Source: Erythroxylum novogranatense (Eukaryota; Streptophyta; Magnoliopsida; Malpighiales; Erythroxylaceae). Taken from it: DNA of 64,000 bases. The notes under the pieces are model-generated. The model was not told where the DNA came from and ran no database searches. It saw nothing but the letters and a program-made list of their open reading frames with translations. Positions 1 through 9,302 of this stretch are shown here, piece by piece. Position 1 is the first letter of the stretch, and the number at the start of each line of letters is the position of its first letter. A program made the translations under genes and the position numbers. The stretch is from positions 35,283,005 through 35,347,004 of the forward strand of contig CM057224.1 in assembly GCA_029891385.1 (NCBI GenBank), read 5' to 3'.

Positions 1-332
1 TGGGATTTGGAGATTCTTAAGGAATTTTTGGAGGATTAAAGCTTGAATCAAGTAAGTCTTTTGTTTCCTTATGATTTAAATCGTTTAATTTGATCATTGA
101 TTGAGTTATGAAATTGTTTAGAAATTTAGAAAGTTTGGATGATAGGGTTTTGAGGATTTGATTGATTTTGATTTGGGTTTTGATGAATAATGGTTATTAG
201 ATGGATTTGAGGTTAGAAATAAAATTCGGGTTTAATGTTTAAAACTGATTGAGAGTGTTTAGAATGGATATTGGATGGACTGTATACCAGAAAATTTGAG
301 AATTTCTGGGTTTCGGGCGTGAATTTGAGGTT

Positions 333-580
333 GCACGCCGCGACGTGTGATGAACACGCCGCGGCGAGCAAATTAGATTCCGCACGCCGCGACGCGTGCA
401 GGGAACGCCGCGGCGAGCGGATCATCCTCGCACGCCGCGACGAGCGAAGACGCACGCCGCGTAGAGGAGAAAGCATCGTGCGCCGCGTCGAAGCAGCGTG
501 TTTCGCCGCGGAGAAACGAGGCACGCCGCGGCGAAGAGAGGAAACTCGCCGCGGAAGGGAGGAGGCGCCGCGACGAGGAA
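333..580. repeat. GC-rich CGCCGCG(GCG) repeat block inside the LTR
   Basis: About ten irregularly spaced copies of the self-complementary motif CGCCGCGGCG or its halves (ACGCCGCGACG, CGCCGCGGCGA) occur in about 250 bp, within an LTR that is otherwise AT-rich. The reverse-strand homologue in the solo LTR (about 13240-13390) holds motifs such as CATGGCGA and GGCCATGG where this one has CGCCGCGGCG, the pattern expected from CpG-to-TpG decay. A 112-codon Arg/Ala/Glu-rich frame across the block is an artefact of its composition. Confidence 0.6.
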
Positions 581-1492
581 TGCTTATTTGGGAAAAATTG
601 GAATTTTAGGTTTTTGAAGTTAGAATTTAGTAATGTGATTGATTGAATTGGTATTGGAGAATTGTGGGATTTAATTTGGATTGATTATGGATTTAATGAC
701 ATTTTAGAGACTTGGAAATGCAATTTAGAAAAGATGAAATTAAGTGATTGTGAGATGATTGTTACAAGTAATGAGTTGAGATTTTGATTTCAAATGAATT
801 GGTTCCTTAATGATTAATTGGAATTTAGAGACTAAGAAATTTGAATTGATAAGATTGAAATTTGAATTGAATTGATGATTCTCGAATCGATGACAAATGA
901 AGAGTGATTGTGATTTTAATGGGAATGTGACTTTAGAATATGAAATTAGTAAATTGAATTATGGTATCTGAAATTGTTATGAATCAGAGTGAGAGTGATC
1001 AATTTGAAAATTCGAGAATGTCATAACATGTATAGTATTTATCGCATTTGTTAAATATGTATTATTATTGATTGAAATTGGTATATTTGGTAATGTGTGA
1101 TTTATTTGATTTGACATAGAGATTCCGATGGATCGACATTCCACGGACAGTATTGAGACTTCCAGGTTGTAGCTCGGAAGTGCAGGTGAGTAACCTAGTT
1201 GGTTCCTCAACCTTTATGTGTTTAACTTTATGCAAACATGCCATGTGGAGTTAAGGACGGACTATATGTGTTTGATTTGATTGATTCCGGACCACGGGTT
1301 TTCGGGATATTTGGACTGTGATATAGAAGTGCTGGTTGTGCATAAATTGTTCATAATTGATTTCAAATGGTAAGAATTAGGTATATGGGATTCTAATATG
1401 ATGCATGTATTGTAAAGTGAACATGTGCATACATGCATAACAGTATGATCAGATAAAAAGGCAGTTGTGACCGGTGCAGCCACTGTATATGA

Positions 1493-1611
1493 GAGCTTTA
1501 AGCTCAACGCACAGGGCTTCGTGCCCAACGATTTGCAGAGCTTTATGCTCAACATATTAGGGCTTTTGAGCCCAATGTTTCAGAGCCTATGGCTCAACGT
1601 ATATGAGCTCA
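1493..1611. repeat. tandem array of short hairpins in the LTR
   Basis: Five perfect short inverted repeats follow one another every 21-24 bp: GAGC/GCTC at 1493-1505, GGGC/GCCC at 1514-1526, GAGC/GCTC at 1538-1550, GGGC/GCCC at 1560-1573 and GAGCC/GGCTC at 1583-1595, then TGAGCTCA at 1604. The linkers are mostly AACG or CAACG. The same array is kept in the solo LTR at 12468-12592, so the stems look conserved within the family. Confidence 0.65.
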
Positions 1612-2318
1612 GGCGCACGGTCACAACAACGAAAGAAAATGAAAGAGTGACATGCACATTACATATATGAATGTTTACATGTGAATTGTGTGAAAGGCGT
1701 ATCGCCTTATAAATGTGAAATAATTGTATGTGATTTCTGATTGTGATATATGTACGATATTGTGTGATTGTCTGTGAATGCATGAGTTGGGTGAACCATC
1801 GATGATGGTTTCTCACTGAGTTCGCAAACTCACCCAACATTGCAATTATTTTTCAGGAATTGAAGAGTACCCCGTTAGACTAACGGGAGTATGATCGTTA
1901 CTAGCAAGCGCGAGTAACGTGGTCGGGATCGGTCGCCACATCTGCATGAGTACAGTGTTTTGTTTGGTGGGCCCTAGCTTAATAAATGTAATAGTGTATT
2001 GAGATTTTGATTACTGAATTGTGTTCAGAAATGGCATCGAGTCCAGTTGGGTCATGCCTTTCTGTTTATGTACTGATTGAGCACTGTTGAGTGCTAATTA
2101 ATAACTGGAAGTGTTTTGTATCTGAAAATGTCTTTGTGATATGTCGGGCTCAAAGTGTGTTTTGATTTCCGCGCGTTAAAACGTTTTTGGAAGAAAAATT
2201 TCATAACGAGTTTTAAAGTGTATTTGATTTGCTCTAGCATACCACCCTCGCGAGTCACGGGCTCGGATATCACTGTAGATGTCAGGTTCGGGTCTCGCGG
2301 GAGTGGGGTGCTACAATA

Positions 2319-3110
2319 CATCTTTGTGATATATATTATTTAGATGCTTTTATATGTGAATTTCAAAAACATTATTATAAATGACCACGAATAGAACAAG
2401 AAATGTATATTCATGTATTTATTCAAAAATTACTATATCCTTTTAACGTTAAAGTACAACAACAGTTTCATCATAAAATTGAAAAACATCAAGTAGCACA
2501 TAATTTAGGTGGAGCCATATTAGTAACTAAAGATCTATTAATAGAATTTTGTTTAGAATCGAAACTTAAACAAACATTAAAACATCAACATTTAAAATCT
2601 TGTTGTGAACAAAATGCAGATGTACCACAACAATATGGATGTACCCACAATTATCAAAATAAATATAAAAATAAAAGGAAGAAATTTATCCCCCGATATC
2701 GAAAAAACTATTCCAAGAAATATAGATGGAAAAGATATAGGCCATCACCAACTCGACCAAAAAGATTTCCTAAATATTTTAGACGATACAAATATAACTC
2801 AAAAAATAAGTCTAAACAAAAACATTGTCCCCAAAAGAAAAAAGATTGTAAATGTTGGTTATGTAATGAAGAAGGACATTATGCGAATGAATGTCCTAAA
2901 AGAAAAGATAAGCAATATAATCAAAAAGTACAAATATTAACTTCAGCTCTCAATAGCCAATTAGAACCTATTGAATCTGATTATGATACAGATATTTCTT
3001 TATATATCTATGATTTGGAAAATTCTTCACATGAATCAAATAGTCAACCCTCTGAATCAGACACAGAATTCCAATTCAACATTTATTCAAGTACTAGTTC
3101 CGAAAATTAA
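2319..3110 (+). pseudogene. CP: Pararetrovirus coat protein, C-terminal part (S1)
   Basis: This is the C-terminal half of a caulimovirid capsid protein. A basic Lys/Arg-rich stretch precedes a CCHC zinc knuckle (C-X2-C-X4-H-X4-C, 2853-2894; residues CWLCNEEGHYANEC), followed by an acidic Ser/Glu-rich tail, the usual caulimovirid layout. The 5' part is separated by the LTR that ends at 2315. A stop (TGA, 2382-2384) replaces the Leu codon seen at this place in S11; from 2403 to 3110 the frame is open for 235 codons. The 3' end overlaps the protease frame. Confidence 0.85.
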
Positions 3111-5187
3111 TACTCAAATCAATGCCTATATAGATACAGGAGCTACTATTTGTATAGCATCAAAACAACTTCAATTTAAATGGAAAAAATTAAATAAACC
3201 ATTACAAGTAAAAAAAGCCGATGGAAGTTTTAATTCCATTTGGTATGTTAGCTATTATAATACTATCATTATTGAAACATATACCTTTATTATTCCTTCT
3301 ATCTATCAAAAGAATCAGGATTACCCTCATTATTGGAAATAATTTTCTAAAATTATATAATCCCTTCTATCAATATTTACATTACATTACACTTGAACAC
3401 CTTCGATAAAAGAAATTAATGAAAATCAATTATCTTAAGAATACCTATTTATCATGATTCTTATTATAAAAGATTAAAATTACTTAATGAAAAACTTAAC
3501 CATTTACATTTTTATTTACTTAATAATACATCAATACAATTAGAAGTAGATGCACTTTTAGATAAAGTATGTAGTGAAAATCCTTTAAACCCACAAAAGA
3601 ATCATAATACATAACTTATAGAAATTAAATTAAAAGATCCTCTTCAAGAAATTAATATTAAAAATAATATTCCTTACACTCCCTTAGATGTAAAAGAATT
3701 TACGCAAGAATGTAAAGAATTATTAGAAAAAGGATTAATTACTCCTAGCACAAGTAAACATTCAGCACCAACTTTCTATGTAAATAATTCAGCAGAAAAG
3801 AAAGGTCACTTTTGGTTTACAACTTTAGATGCAAAATCAGGATATTGGCAATTAAGACTTCACGACAATACAAAAGCATTAACAACATTCACTTGTCCTC
3901 CTCAAAAATATTATCAATGGAATGTATTACCATTTGGCTTAAAACAAGCACCTAGTATTTATCAACGATTTATGGATAATAATCTAATAGGATTAGAAGA
4001 ATTTACTTTTGTATATATAGATGATATTATTATTTATTCCAATCAGGATAAATTAGATCATTTAAAGAGGTAAAAATTGTATTGCAACGATGTAAAGAAC
4101 AAGGATTAATATTAAGTAAAAGAAAAGCCAAAATTGCTCAACAAACAATTGAATATTTAGGAATACAATTTAATCATCACGAATATTTACAATTACAACC
4201 AGGGTTTTGAAACCCGGACCGGACCGGCCGGTCCGGTCCGGTCCATGCTCCAAAACCGGTCTCCAATTGATCGGTGTGAACCGGTCAAAACTGGTCCAAT
4301 TGACCGGTTTTGACGGTCGGACTGGTCCGGCTGGACCTGGCTTCGATAATTTTTATTTTTTTTATTTTAATTTTTTAATTTTTTAAATATTTTAATATTA
4401 TATATAATTAAATATAATTATTGCATAATTATTACGTCACACCTGTTCGACCGAGTTGAACCTATTGAACCCAGAATCAAGAAGGCCACCGGTTCGATGA
4501 CCGGTCCGGGTTTCAGAACATTGATTACAACCTAATATTTTACAAAAATTGCAAGAATTTGTTAATCAGTTGGCAAACAGAAGACAAGTTCAACAATTTC
4601 TAGGATTATTAAATTATATTTTTGATCAAGGATTTTTGAAAGATTTAGCAAAAAAAAGACGACTTTTACAAAAGAAATATAGTACTAATCAGCAGTGGCA
4701 ATGGACTATCAGTGATACAGAAGCAGTTCAGCGATTAAAAACTCACTGTAAGGATCTTCCTAAACTTTATAATTACCAGATCAATGATCAATTACTAGTC
4801 CAAATGGACACAAGCATTGATACATGGCCAGGATGCCTTTTGGCAAAACCGCCTAAGCACAAAAAGCACTATCTTTGCAAGTATATAAATGGAACATTTA
4901 ATTCTTTGGAATTAAATTATCCCATTCATGAAAAAGAAGCACTACCCTGTCTTAAGACTTTGAGAAAATGGCGCATTGATTTATTACCAGTGAAATTCAC
5001 AATACATACTGATTCCCAGTATTTATGTGGATTCACTAAGTACCAATTTACTACAAGCACTAATTATAATCAAGGACGACTCATCGGATGGCAACTTGAA
5101 TTAGGTCAGTATCACTTTGATATTCATTATATTAAATCTGCTAATAATTTTCTTGCAGATATATTAATAAGAGAATGGAAGGATTAA
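2971..5187 (+). pseudogene. pol: Pararetrovirus protease-RT-RNase H polyprotein (S1)
   Basis: Domains run in caulimovirid order: retropepsin with DTGA (3133-3144), reverse transcriptase with YIDD (4014-4025), and RNase H ending in LADIL-REWKD. The gene overlaps the end of the coat-protein frame. Breaks: a 1-nt loss near 3308 in the protease, a GAA-to-TAA stop near 3612, loss of about 120 nt at 3806 that removes the first conserved RT block, a 1-nt loss near 4066, and a hAT insertion at 4200-4523. The RNase H part is open from about 4549 to the stop at 5187, which overlaps the next gene by 13 nt. Confidence 0.88.
4200..4523. mobile_element. non-autonomous hAT-type MITE in the viral RT gene
   Basis: A 324-bp insertion has an 8-bp target duplication ATTACAAC (4192-4199 and 4524-4531) and terminal inverted repeats starting CAGGGTTTTGAAACCCGG on the left and CAATGTTCTGAAACCCGG on the right end read inward. 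Subterminal regions are rich in CCGGTCCGG, with an AT-rich centre. It has no coding capacity. The 8-bp duplication and CA..TG ends assign it to the hAT superfamily. Removing it restores the viral sequence seen in the other segments, so it landed after viral integration. Confidence 0.9.
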
Positions 5188-6606
5188 TATCACAACTCGA
5201 AAGTACAATCGAATTGAAAGAAGCATAATTTCTTGAATTACAGATTCAAAGCATGAATCTTCTAGTCAAAATGGAAAACATTACCAAAGAATTAGAAAGA
5301 CTCAAAACTACCCTCTCAATGCTAAAAGACCAGCCAAAAGAACAACCAAGAATTTCCAAAAATCCTCCCAAATACCAGTACCAAGTACAGTACCAAGCAT
5401 TGAATTACCCAAGGTTGTTCCGTCAACTTCTTCTATCATTCCTAAAATATCAATTTCCCCTTTGGTGAAACCTTCTCCTTCAGTATCCTCTTATTACCAC
5501 AAAAAAACCATCGATAATCAAGAGTCAAAGCATTATGTTATCTACAATGGACCCTTTGCAGGAATTTATGACTAATGGCACAAAGCAGCCATTCATATTA
5601 CAGGAAAAAGCAGCATTATTCACAAAAGTTTCTCAAGTAAAGCCGAAGCTGAAAAATCCTATCAAGAAATTTAGCATCCATCACTAAGACCACAATATAA
5701 AGCAGTTCTCACAACACCAGCACCACCAGCCTCAAAGATGATTTCTTTGGGAAAATCAATAGATTTGGAAAGGATCAATTCCGTTCCCTCAAAAGCACTA
5801 CATGAAGAATCAAAACTGTTGACATCAGAAATGTTTGTCAACTGTTTCAAAGCACTAAATCAATGGAATGACGACATGAAGAAATTTCAGTATTATCCAC
5901 AAAATCTTGGACGATATGGACAAAAGGCAGTAATATTTCCAGGAGTAGATCCCTTGACAACATATTTATTATTCTAGAGTGGATTAGCAGACACCATCTA
6001 TATCCAAGACTTAAAATTACTAGCAGACTTTCCCGCAGGGTTAGTCAATGCAATCAAGCAATACAAGGATCGTTTCGCAAAAGAAAGAGAGCTCTATATC
6101 AAAGTATATAGCAGTTATCCGATCTTTGAAGCAGCAGAAGCAGAAGATGCAATTCATGCAGTAATTAAAGTACCAAGGATTGTGTTTCTCCAAATTGGAG
6201 TCAACAATCTTCAATATCCTCCTATTGATGAAGCACCACAGTACGAGTTCAATTGGGATTTGATCAATAAGTTCAACCTCAACTGTCTCGAAGGAGTTCA
6301 TAATTAATGCATCAAGATCACAGCAAAATCAACAATCAAGATCAATTATCGCGGAAATCAAATTCTTATGACTTCAACCTATAAAAGTCCAATACCGTCC
6401 AATGAACTACAAGTATTACAATTGTTCAGAGCACCATTTGATGATTTGTCAGATTGTTTTCAAGAATTAAGCTAAGCATGGAAAGAAGCAATCTGCAAGC
6501 AAATTCAGGAATATCCTACGCATCGTTGTAAAAATTGTCCATCATCATAAAAAATACCAGATGCTAATAGTACCACAGAGGCGATCTAGTCATCATCGAA
6601 GAATAG
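5175..6606 (+). pseudogene. TAV: Viroplasmin/translational transactivator (S1)
   Basis: This is the homologue of the caulimovirid inclusion-body protein that lets ribosomes reinitiate on polycistronic RNA. The viroplasmin-type motif YNGPFAGI followed by a TKAEAEKSYQEF-like segment lies at about 5535-5670, and the central LQIGVSNLQYPP-like region near 6185-6225. The start ATG (5175) sits in ATGGAAGGATTAA, overlapping the pol stop. Several in-frame stops (for example near 5225, 5575 and 5975) and small indels break it. It ends with the conserved VIIEE-stop. Confidence 0.85.
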
Positions 6607-7011
6607 TTCGTCGGTGCAAACGGACAAAGCACTAAAGCATCTAATAATGTAGGTCTTTATTTTTAGACCGTCCATCTGTAAATAATTTTCACTTTTCTCT
6701 TTAGGGTACAACGAATCTTCGCTTTACCTTTTTCTTTATGTCTATTTCAGTCCTTTACTTTTCTTTATGTTTTATCATGTCTGTCCTTTTTTATTCTCTT
6801 TTCTTTTATAAATCGCTAACTTGAGTGCCTTCATTCGGCACAAGAAGTTCTTAATAAACTTTCTCTTTCTTAAAATTCTCTCTTCGCATTCCAGTCTACA
6901 ATTGACGTTTAAGCGAGTTACGAGAAGCATCAGGTTAGAGAATTGTTTATGATTTCTTTTTGTCATATCATTATCATATTATTATATTTGATCATTTATA
7001 TTATACAACAA
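6607..7011 (+). promoter_or_regulatory. Viral intergenic region: hairpin, promoter and poly(A) signal (S1)
   Basis: Downstream of the TAV stop lies a short stem (GGTCT..AGACC, 6652-6667) that recurs in most segments. A TATAAAT box at 6807-6813 is followed 40 bp later by AATAAA (6853-6858), the arrangement expected of a caulimovirid pregenomic promoter with the poly(A) signal inside the terminal redundancy. A splice-donor-like CAG/GTTAGAG is at 6931-6940; the matching acceptor is lost in a deletion that fuses this region to the ORF A stub. Confidence 0.65.
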
Positions 7012-7098
7012 TTCTCAGGAAGCACATTATGAAGAACTAAAATGGGTATAAAAGGTTTGATTCCGCCTTACTGTCAACACGTGTTTTCAGTAGCAAAG
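7012..7098 (+). other. Junction: ORF A stub joined to TRIM-like remnant
   Basis: About 30 bp of ORF A (TCAGGAAGCACATTATGAAG) is followed at 7043 by a 56-bp non-viral piece, TGGGTATAAAAGGTTTGATTC onward, which resembles the terminal repeat of the TRIM-like elements at 28441 and 34137 (shared TTGATTCCGCC). The piece ends exactly at the tRNA-primer-like TGGTATCAAAGC, where viral sequence resumes. Most of ORF A is missing. The joint looks like a template switch at a primer-binding site shared by two retroelements. Confidence 0.5.
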
Positions 7099-7110
7099 TG
7101 GTATCAAAGC
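7099..7110 (+). promoter_or_regulatory. primer-binding-site-like TGGTATCAAAGC
   Basis: Eleven of twelve bases match the plant initiator-tRNA-Met site TGGTATCAGAGC. In the intact ORF A copies the equivalent viral sequence is TTGTATCAAAGC and encodes the penultimate residues of ORF A. The first two bases here probably come from the fused TRIM-like remnant. Confidence 0.5.
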
Positions 7111-7131
7111 TTTATACTCTTGTCGATTAAA

Positions 7132-7373
7132 ATGACTTATTTTGATTATCGAAGATCTCTTAAGCAACAAATAAATTTTTATCTTACAATAGAAAAGGAG
7201 CAAAAGAATTTTATTCAATTATATAACGATCATATTCATTTAGCTAAACAACATCAATGTTCTCAACTTTTAATAAATGCACGCATTCTATTAGATTAGA
7301 CATTATATACTTATAATTCAAGAAAGCAGATAGAATCGAACTTCAACATGAAATGGAATTACTCATTGATTAG
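7132..7373 (+). pseudogene. Viral ORF B, small helical protein (S2)
   Basis: This is a relative of the intact 80-aa ORF B at 26312-26554 and 42157-42399. It starts MTYFDYRRSLKQQI and is Gln/Lys/Leu-rich, consistent with one long helix. A Gln codon has become TAG (7297-7299), and a 1-nt loss near 7325 shifts the end. The stop (TAG, 7371) is separated by one base from the ORF C start. The function is unknown; the N-terminus resembles that of ORF A. Confidence 0.6.
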
Positions 7374-7374
7374 C

Positions 7375-7846
7375 ATGACTATCCATTTACCATATTTCTT
7401 TAATTATTTTTATATTCACTTATTTATCAATTATCGCTTTATGCATGTTTTATTTTACAAGTACACCATTATTATTCTTTTTCATTGCAAGCATTATTTT
7501 TATACCTTCCGATATTATTATCTTTTATTTTGATGTTAGTCGTTATTATATGTATATTACTTTAGATTATTTATGGAGAACTATATTTGGATTAGATACT
7601 AATATTACATATATAGTCCAATTTGATGAACACAATATTATTTTTGATTTTACTCCTCATAATAATAATGACTCCAATGACTCAAAAGATTCAGATAGAC
7701 TAGGATGTGTTAGAACTATAGACATAGATAATCTTTATTATATCGAAAATGAAAATGAACAATCCGATGAAGAAATGGAAAATATAGAGCTAACAAGTGT
7801 AGATTTGGACAATGTAGATGAAGATAACAATTACGATTTAGAATAA
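7375..7846 (+). pseudogene. Viral ORF C, hydrophobic N-terminus and acidic tail (S2)
   Basis: The N-terminal third is strongly hydrophobic (Phe, Ile, Leu, Tyr) and probably forms two membrane segments. The C-terminal third is acidic and ends EDNNYDLE. The intact relative is the 169-aa frame at 36425-36934. Here small indels near 7410 and 7460 break the hydrophobic part; the remainder is open from 7445 to 7846. TAA at the end directly precedes ATG of ORF D (TAAATG). I do not recognise the family. Confidence 0.55.
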
Positions 7847-8107
7847 ATGAATTGCCAAATTTGTGAAGATTTAGATAACCAAATTCAACATATACAACAA
7901 TTGATTAATTATTATTCCAATCATATCAATTATAATGAAGAACGGATTAACAATCTCATTTTCCTTGGTGTTAACCGAATAGGAAGACGAGTCTATGAAG
8001 AACATTTATCAGTAGTTCAAGAATTACATACTTTATATACAAATCTTTTAGCACAATTAGAACATATTCGTTTTATTACTCATAATCTTTACCATCTACC
8101 AATATGA
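7847..8107 (+). CDS. Viral ORF D, 86-aa protein with N-terminal CxxC (S2)
   Basis: The frame is intact. It starts MNCQICEDL, so two Cys lie in a C-X2-C pair at the extreme N-terminus, followed by a Gln/Asn/Tyr/Leu-rich helical stretch that contains the best conserved block (INNLIFLGVNRIGRRVYEEH). The start follows ORF C directly (TAAATG), and the stop overlaps the movement-protein start by 4 nt (ATGA). Homologues at 36164-36424 and 41300-41569 are open too. It is too short for a RING finger; metal binding through CxxC is only a guess. Confidence 0.6.
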   Translation: MNCQICEDLDNQIQHIQQLINYYSNHINYNEERINNLIFLGVNRIGRRVYEEHLSVVQELHTLYTNLLAQLEHIRFITHNLYHLPI

Positions 8108-9075
8108 CATCTAAAATTTTAGATGTTGATACTTTAGAATTAATAGAATCATTAGGAACTTTTAAGGTTTCTACTTTAATTAATCAAGAAAAACAAAAAC
8201 AGATCGCAGAAGCTCAATTAGATTTAAAGAAAGGACAAGATATTCACAAATCAACATTAAAACAAATTTTAATAAACAAAACCTTATTTATTTTGGAAAA
8301 ATAATTCAAGAAACACCCATTAGAATTGACCAATACAATGGAAATTTACGAATTAGTTTAATCGACCCTGATCAAATTAATAGACAATTACAATTATTAC
8401 CTAATCGAAAAGAAAGAAAATAGTTTATATTCAATTATCAACAATACAAATTTTATTAAAATCCACTTTCCAAGAAGGAATTGATACTCCAATTAGAATG
8501 GCAATACTAGATGAATGAATGAATAATCTTAATAATCAAGTATTAGGAATGATGAATGGAAATTTACAATACGGTAAAATAAAATTCAATACTATATTAA
8601 AATTAGGCATTCCTTTAATATCATCGTAATTAGATAAAACAATTACCATAGCATATAAGTTTTATCGAGATAATCTTATGACTCAAGGACAATATCCTTT
8701 TTTATTAACCTATCAAATTAGTTATGCTTTAACTAATTCTCATCATAGTATCGATTTTAACATACAGAACAAATTTATTTAGATCAACTATTTCAAGAAG
8801 TAGCAAAAGTAGGAATAAAAATTCAACCAAAAATACGACCTCTTCCAGCAATACAGCAACCTTTTTACCAACCACCATTTCTCGAAAGAAGACATTCTTT
8901 TTCTGAATCAGCATCTACTTCTATTCCTATTCTTAGATCATGATCAGCCAGACATCAACGACCTATATACATAGAAAGACTAATTAGGATAATTGAACCA
9001 AATCAAAATAGACAATTAGATGAAATTCAAAATCAAATTTCCACATTATCTACCTATTTGATTCAAAAATTATGA
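8104..9075 (+). pseudogene. MP: Viral movement protein, 30K superfamily (S2)
   Basis: Caulimovirid movement proteins form tubules through plasmodesmata. Family-like features, clearest in S13, are the early hydrophobic/charged block FGKIIQETPIRID and the signature LLKSTFQEGIDTPIRM; the C-terminal part is Gln/Pro-rich. In this copy the frame is lost near 8262 (indels), a stop is at about 8419, and further shifts occur near 8515 and 8625. The C-terminus overlaps the ORF F start (ATGA, 9072-9075). Confidence 0.8.
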
Positions 9076-9302
9076 CTACATTAACCAGTATCACTCAACA
9101 ACTAGACACGATAGTACAAGCTCAAGAGTTATTAGAACAAAAGTTAGAAGCTATAGTACAAACGCAAATAGAAATATTAAATTTAATCCATCAAACAAAT
9201 GAGAAAATCCAACAAACAAATGAGAAAATGATAAGTAAAGAACTGCCCCCAAAAATGGTATCAGAGATTAGAATTACAAAATTACCTCGTAAAAGAACAT
9301 AA
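9072..9302 (+). CDS. Viral ORF F, short coiled-coil protein (S2)
   Basis: The 76-codon frame is intact and consists largely of a heptad-like Leu/Ile/Gln pattern with an internal short repeat (QTNEKIQQTNEKM), then PPKMV and a basic end KLPRKRT. By position (between MP and CP) and form it resembles the coiled-coil virion-associated proteins of caulimoviruses, but similarity is not enough to be sure. The start overlaps the MP stop, and the stop abuts the CP start (TAAATG). Its 3' part contains TGGTATCAGAG (9256-9266), an exact 11-nt match to a tRNA-Met primer site. Confidence 0.6.
   Translation: MTTLTSITQQLDTIVQAQELLEQKLEAIVQTQIEILNLIHQTNEKIQQTNEKMISKELPPKMVSEIRITKLPRKRT
9256..9266 (+). promoter_or_regulatory. 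TGGTATCAGAG, candidate minus-strand primer-binding site in ORF F
   Basis: Eleven consecutive bases are identical to the plant initiator-tRNA-Met primer-binding site, as also seen at 60357-60368 in the chromovirus. Two other segments end at this viral position (S13 at 34997 and S14 at about 40133, the latter after TGGTATCA), as expected if packaged DNA has its minus-strand gap here. The site is far (about 2.9 kb in an undeleted genome) from the TATA box, so it competes with the ORF A site as the true primer site. Confidence 0.45.

Larger units (their letters stand above)
1..2315 (+). mobile_element. Ty3/gypsy-type LTR, 3' part (truncated by window edge)
   Basis: The segment ends in GGGGTGCTACA at 2315 and is immediately followed by viral coat-protein sequence. 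It matches the solo LTR at 11841-14441 in reverse complement over much of its length, for example the gggtgaaccatcgatgatgg motif near 1790 and the hairpin array near 1500, so it belongs to the same LTR family in the opposite orientation. No primer-binding site follows the right end, so it is a 3' LTR or a solo LTR and not a 5' LTR. By comparison with the solo copy about 0.7 kb of its 5' end lies outside the window. No gene is supported inside; the open frames across it are by-products of its composition. Confidence 0.8.

Noticed and set aside
271..609. 112-codon Arg/Ala/Glu-rich open frame
   Set aside because: It is the translation of the CGCCGCG repeat block inside an LTR; both strands are open there for the same reason.
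2605..2940. 111-codon frame inside the coat protein (also 22590-22937 and 25257-25592)
   Set aside because: Shadow frame over the Lys-rich CP region; the CP frame carries the zinc knuckle and is the conserved one.
2971..3342. programmed frameshift between CP or protease and RT
   Set aside because: Frame breaks fall at different points in each segment, often in A runs, so they are decay and not a conserved recoding site.
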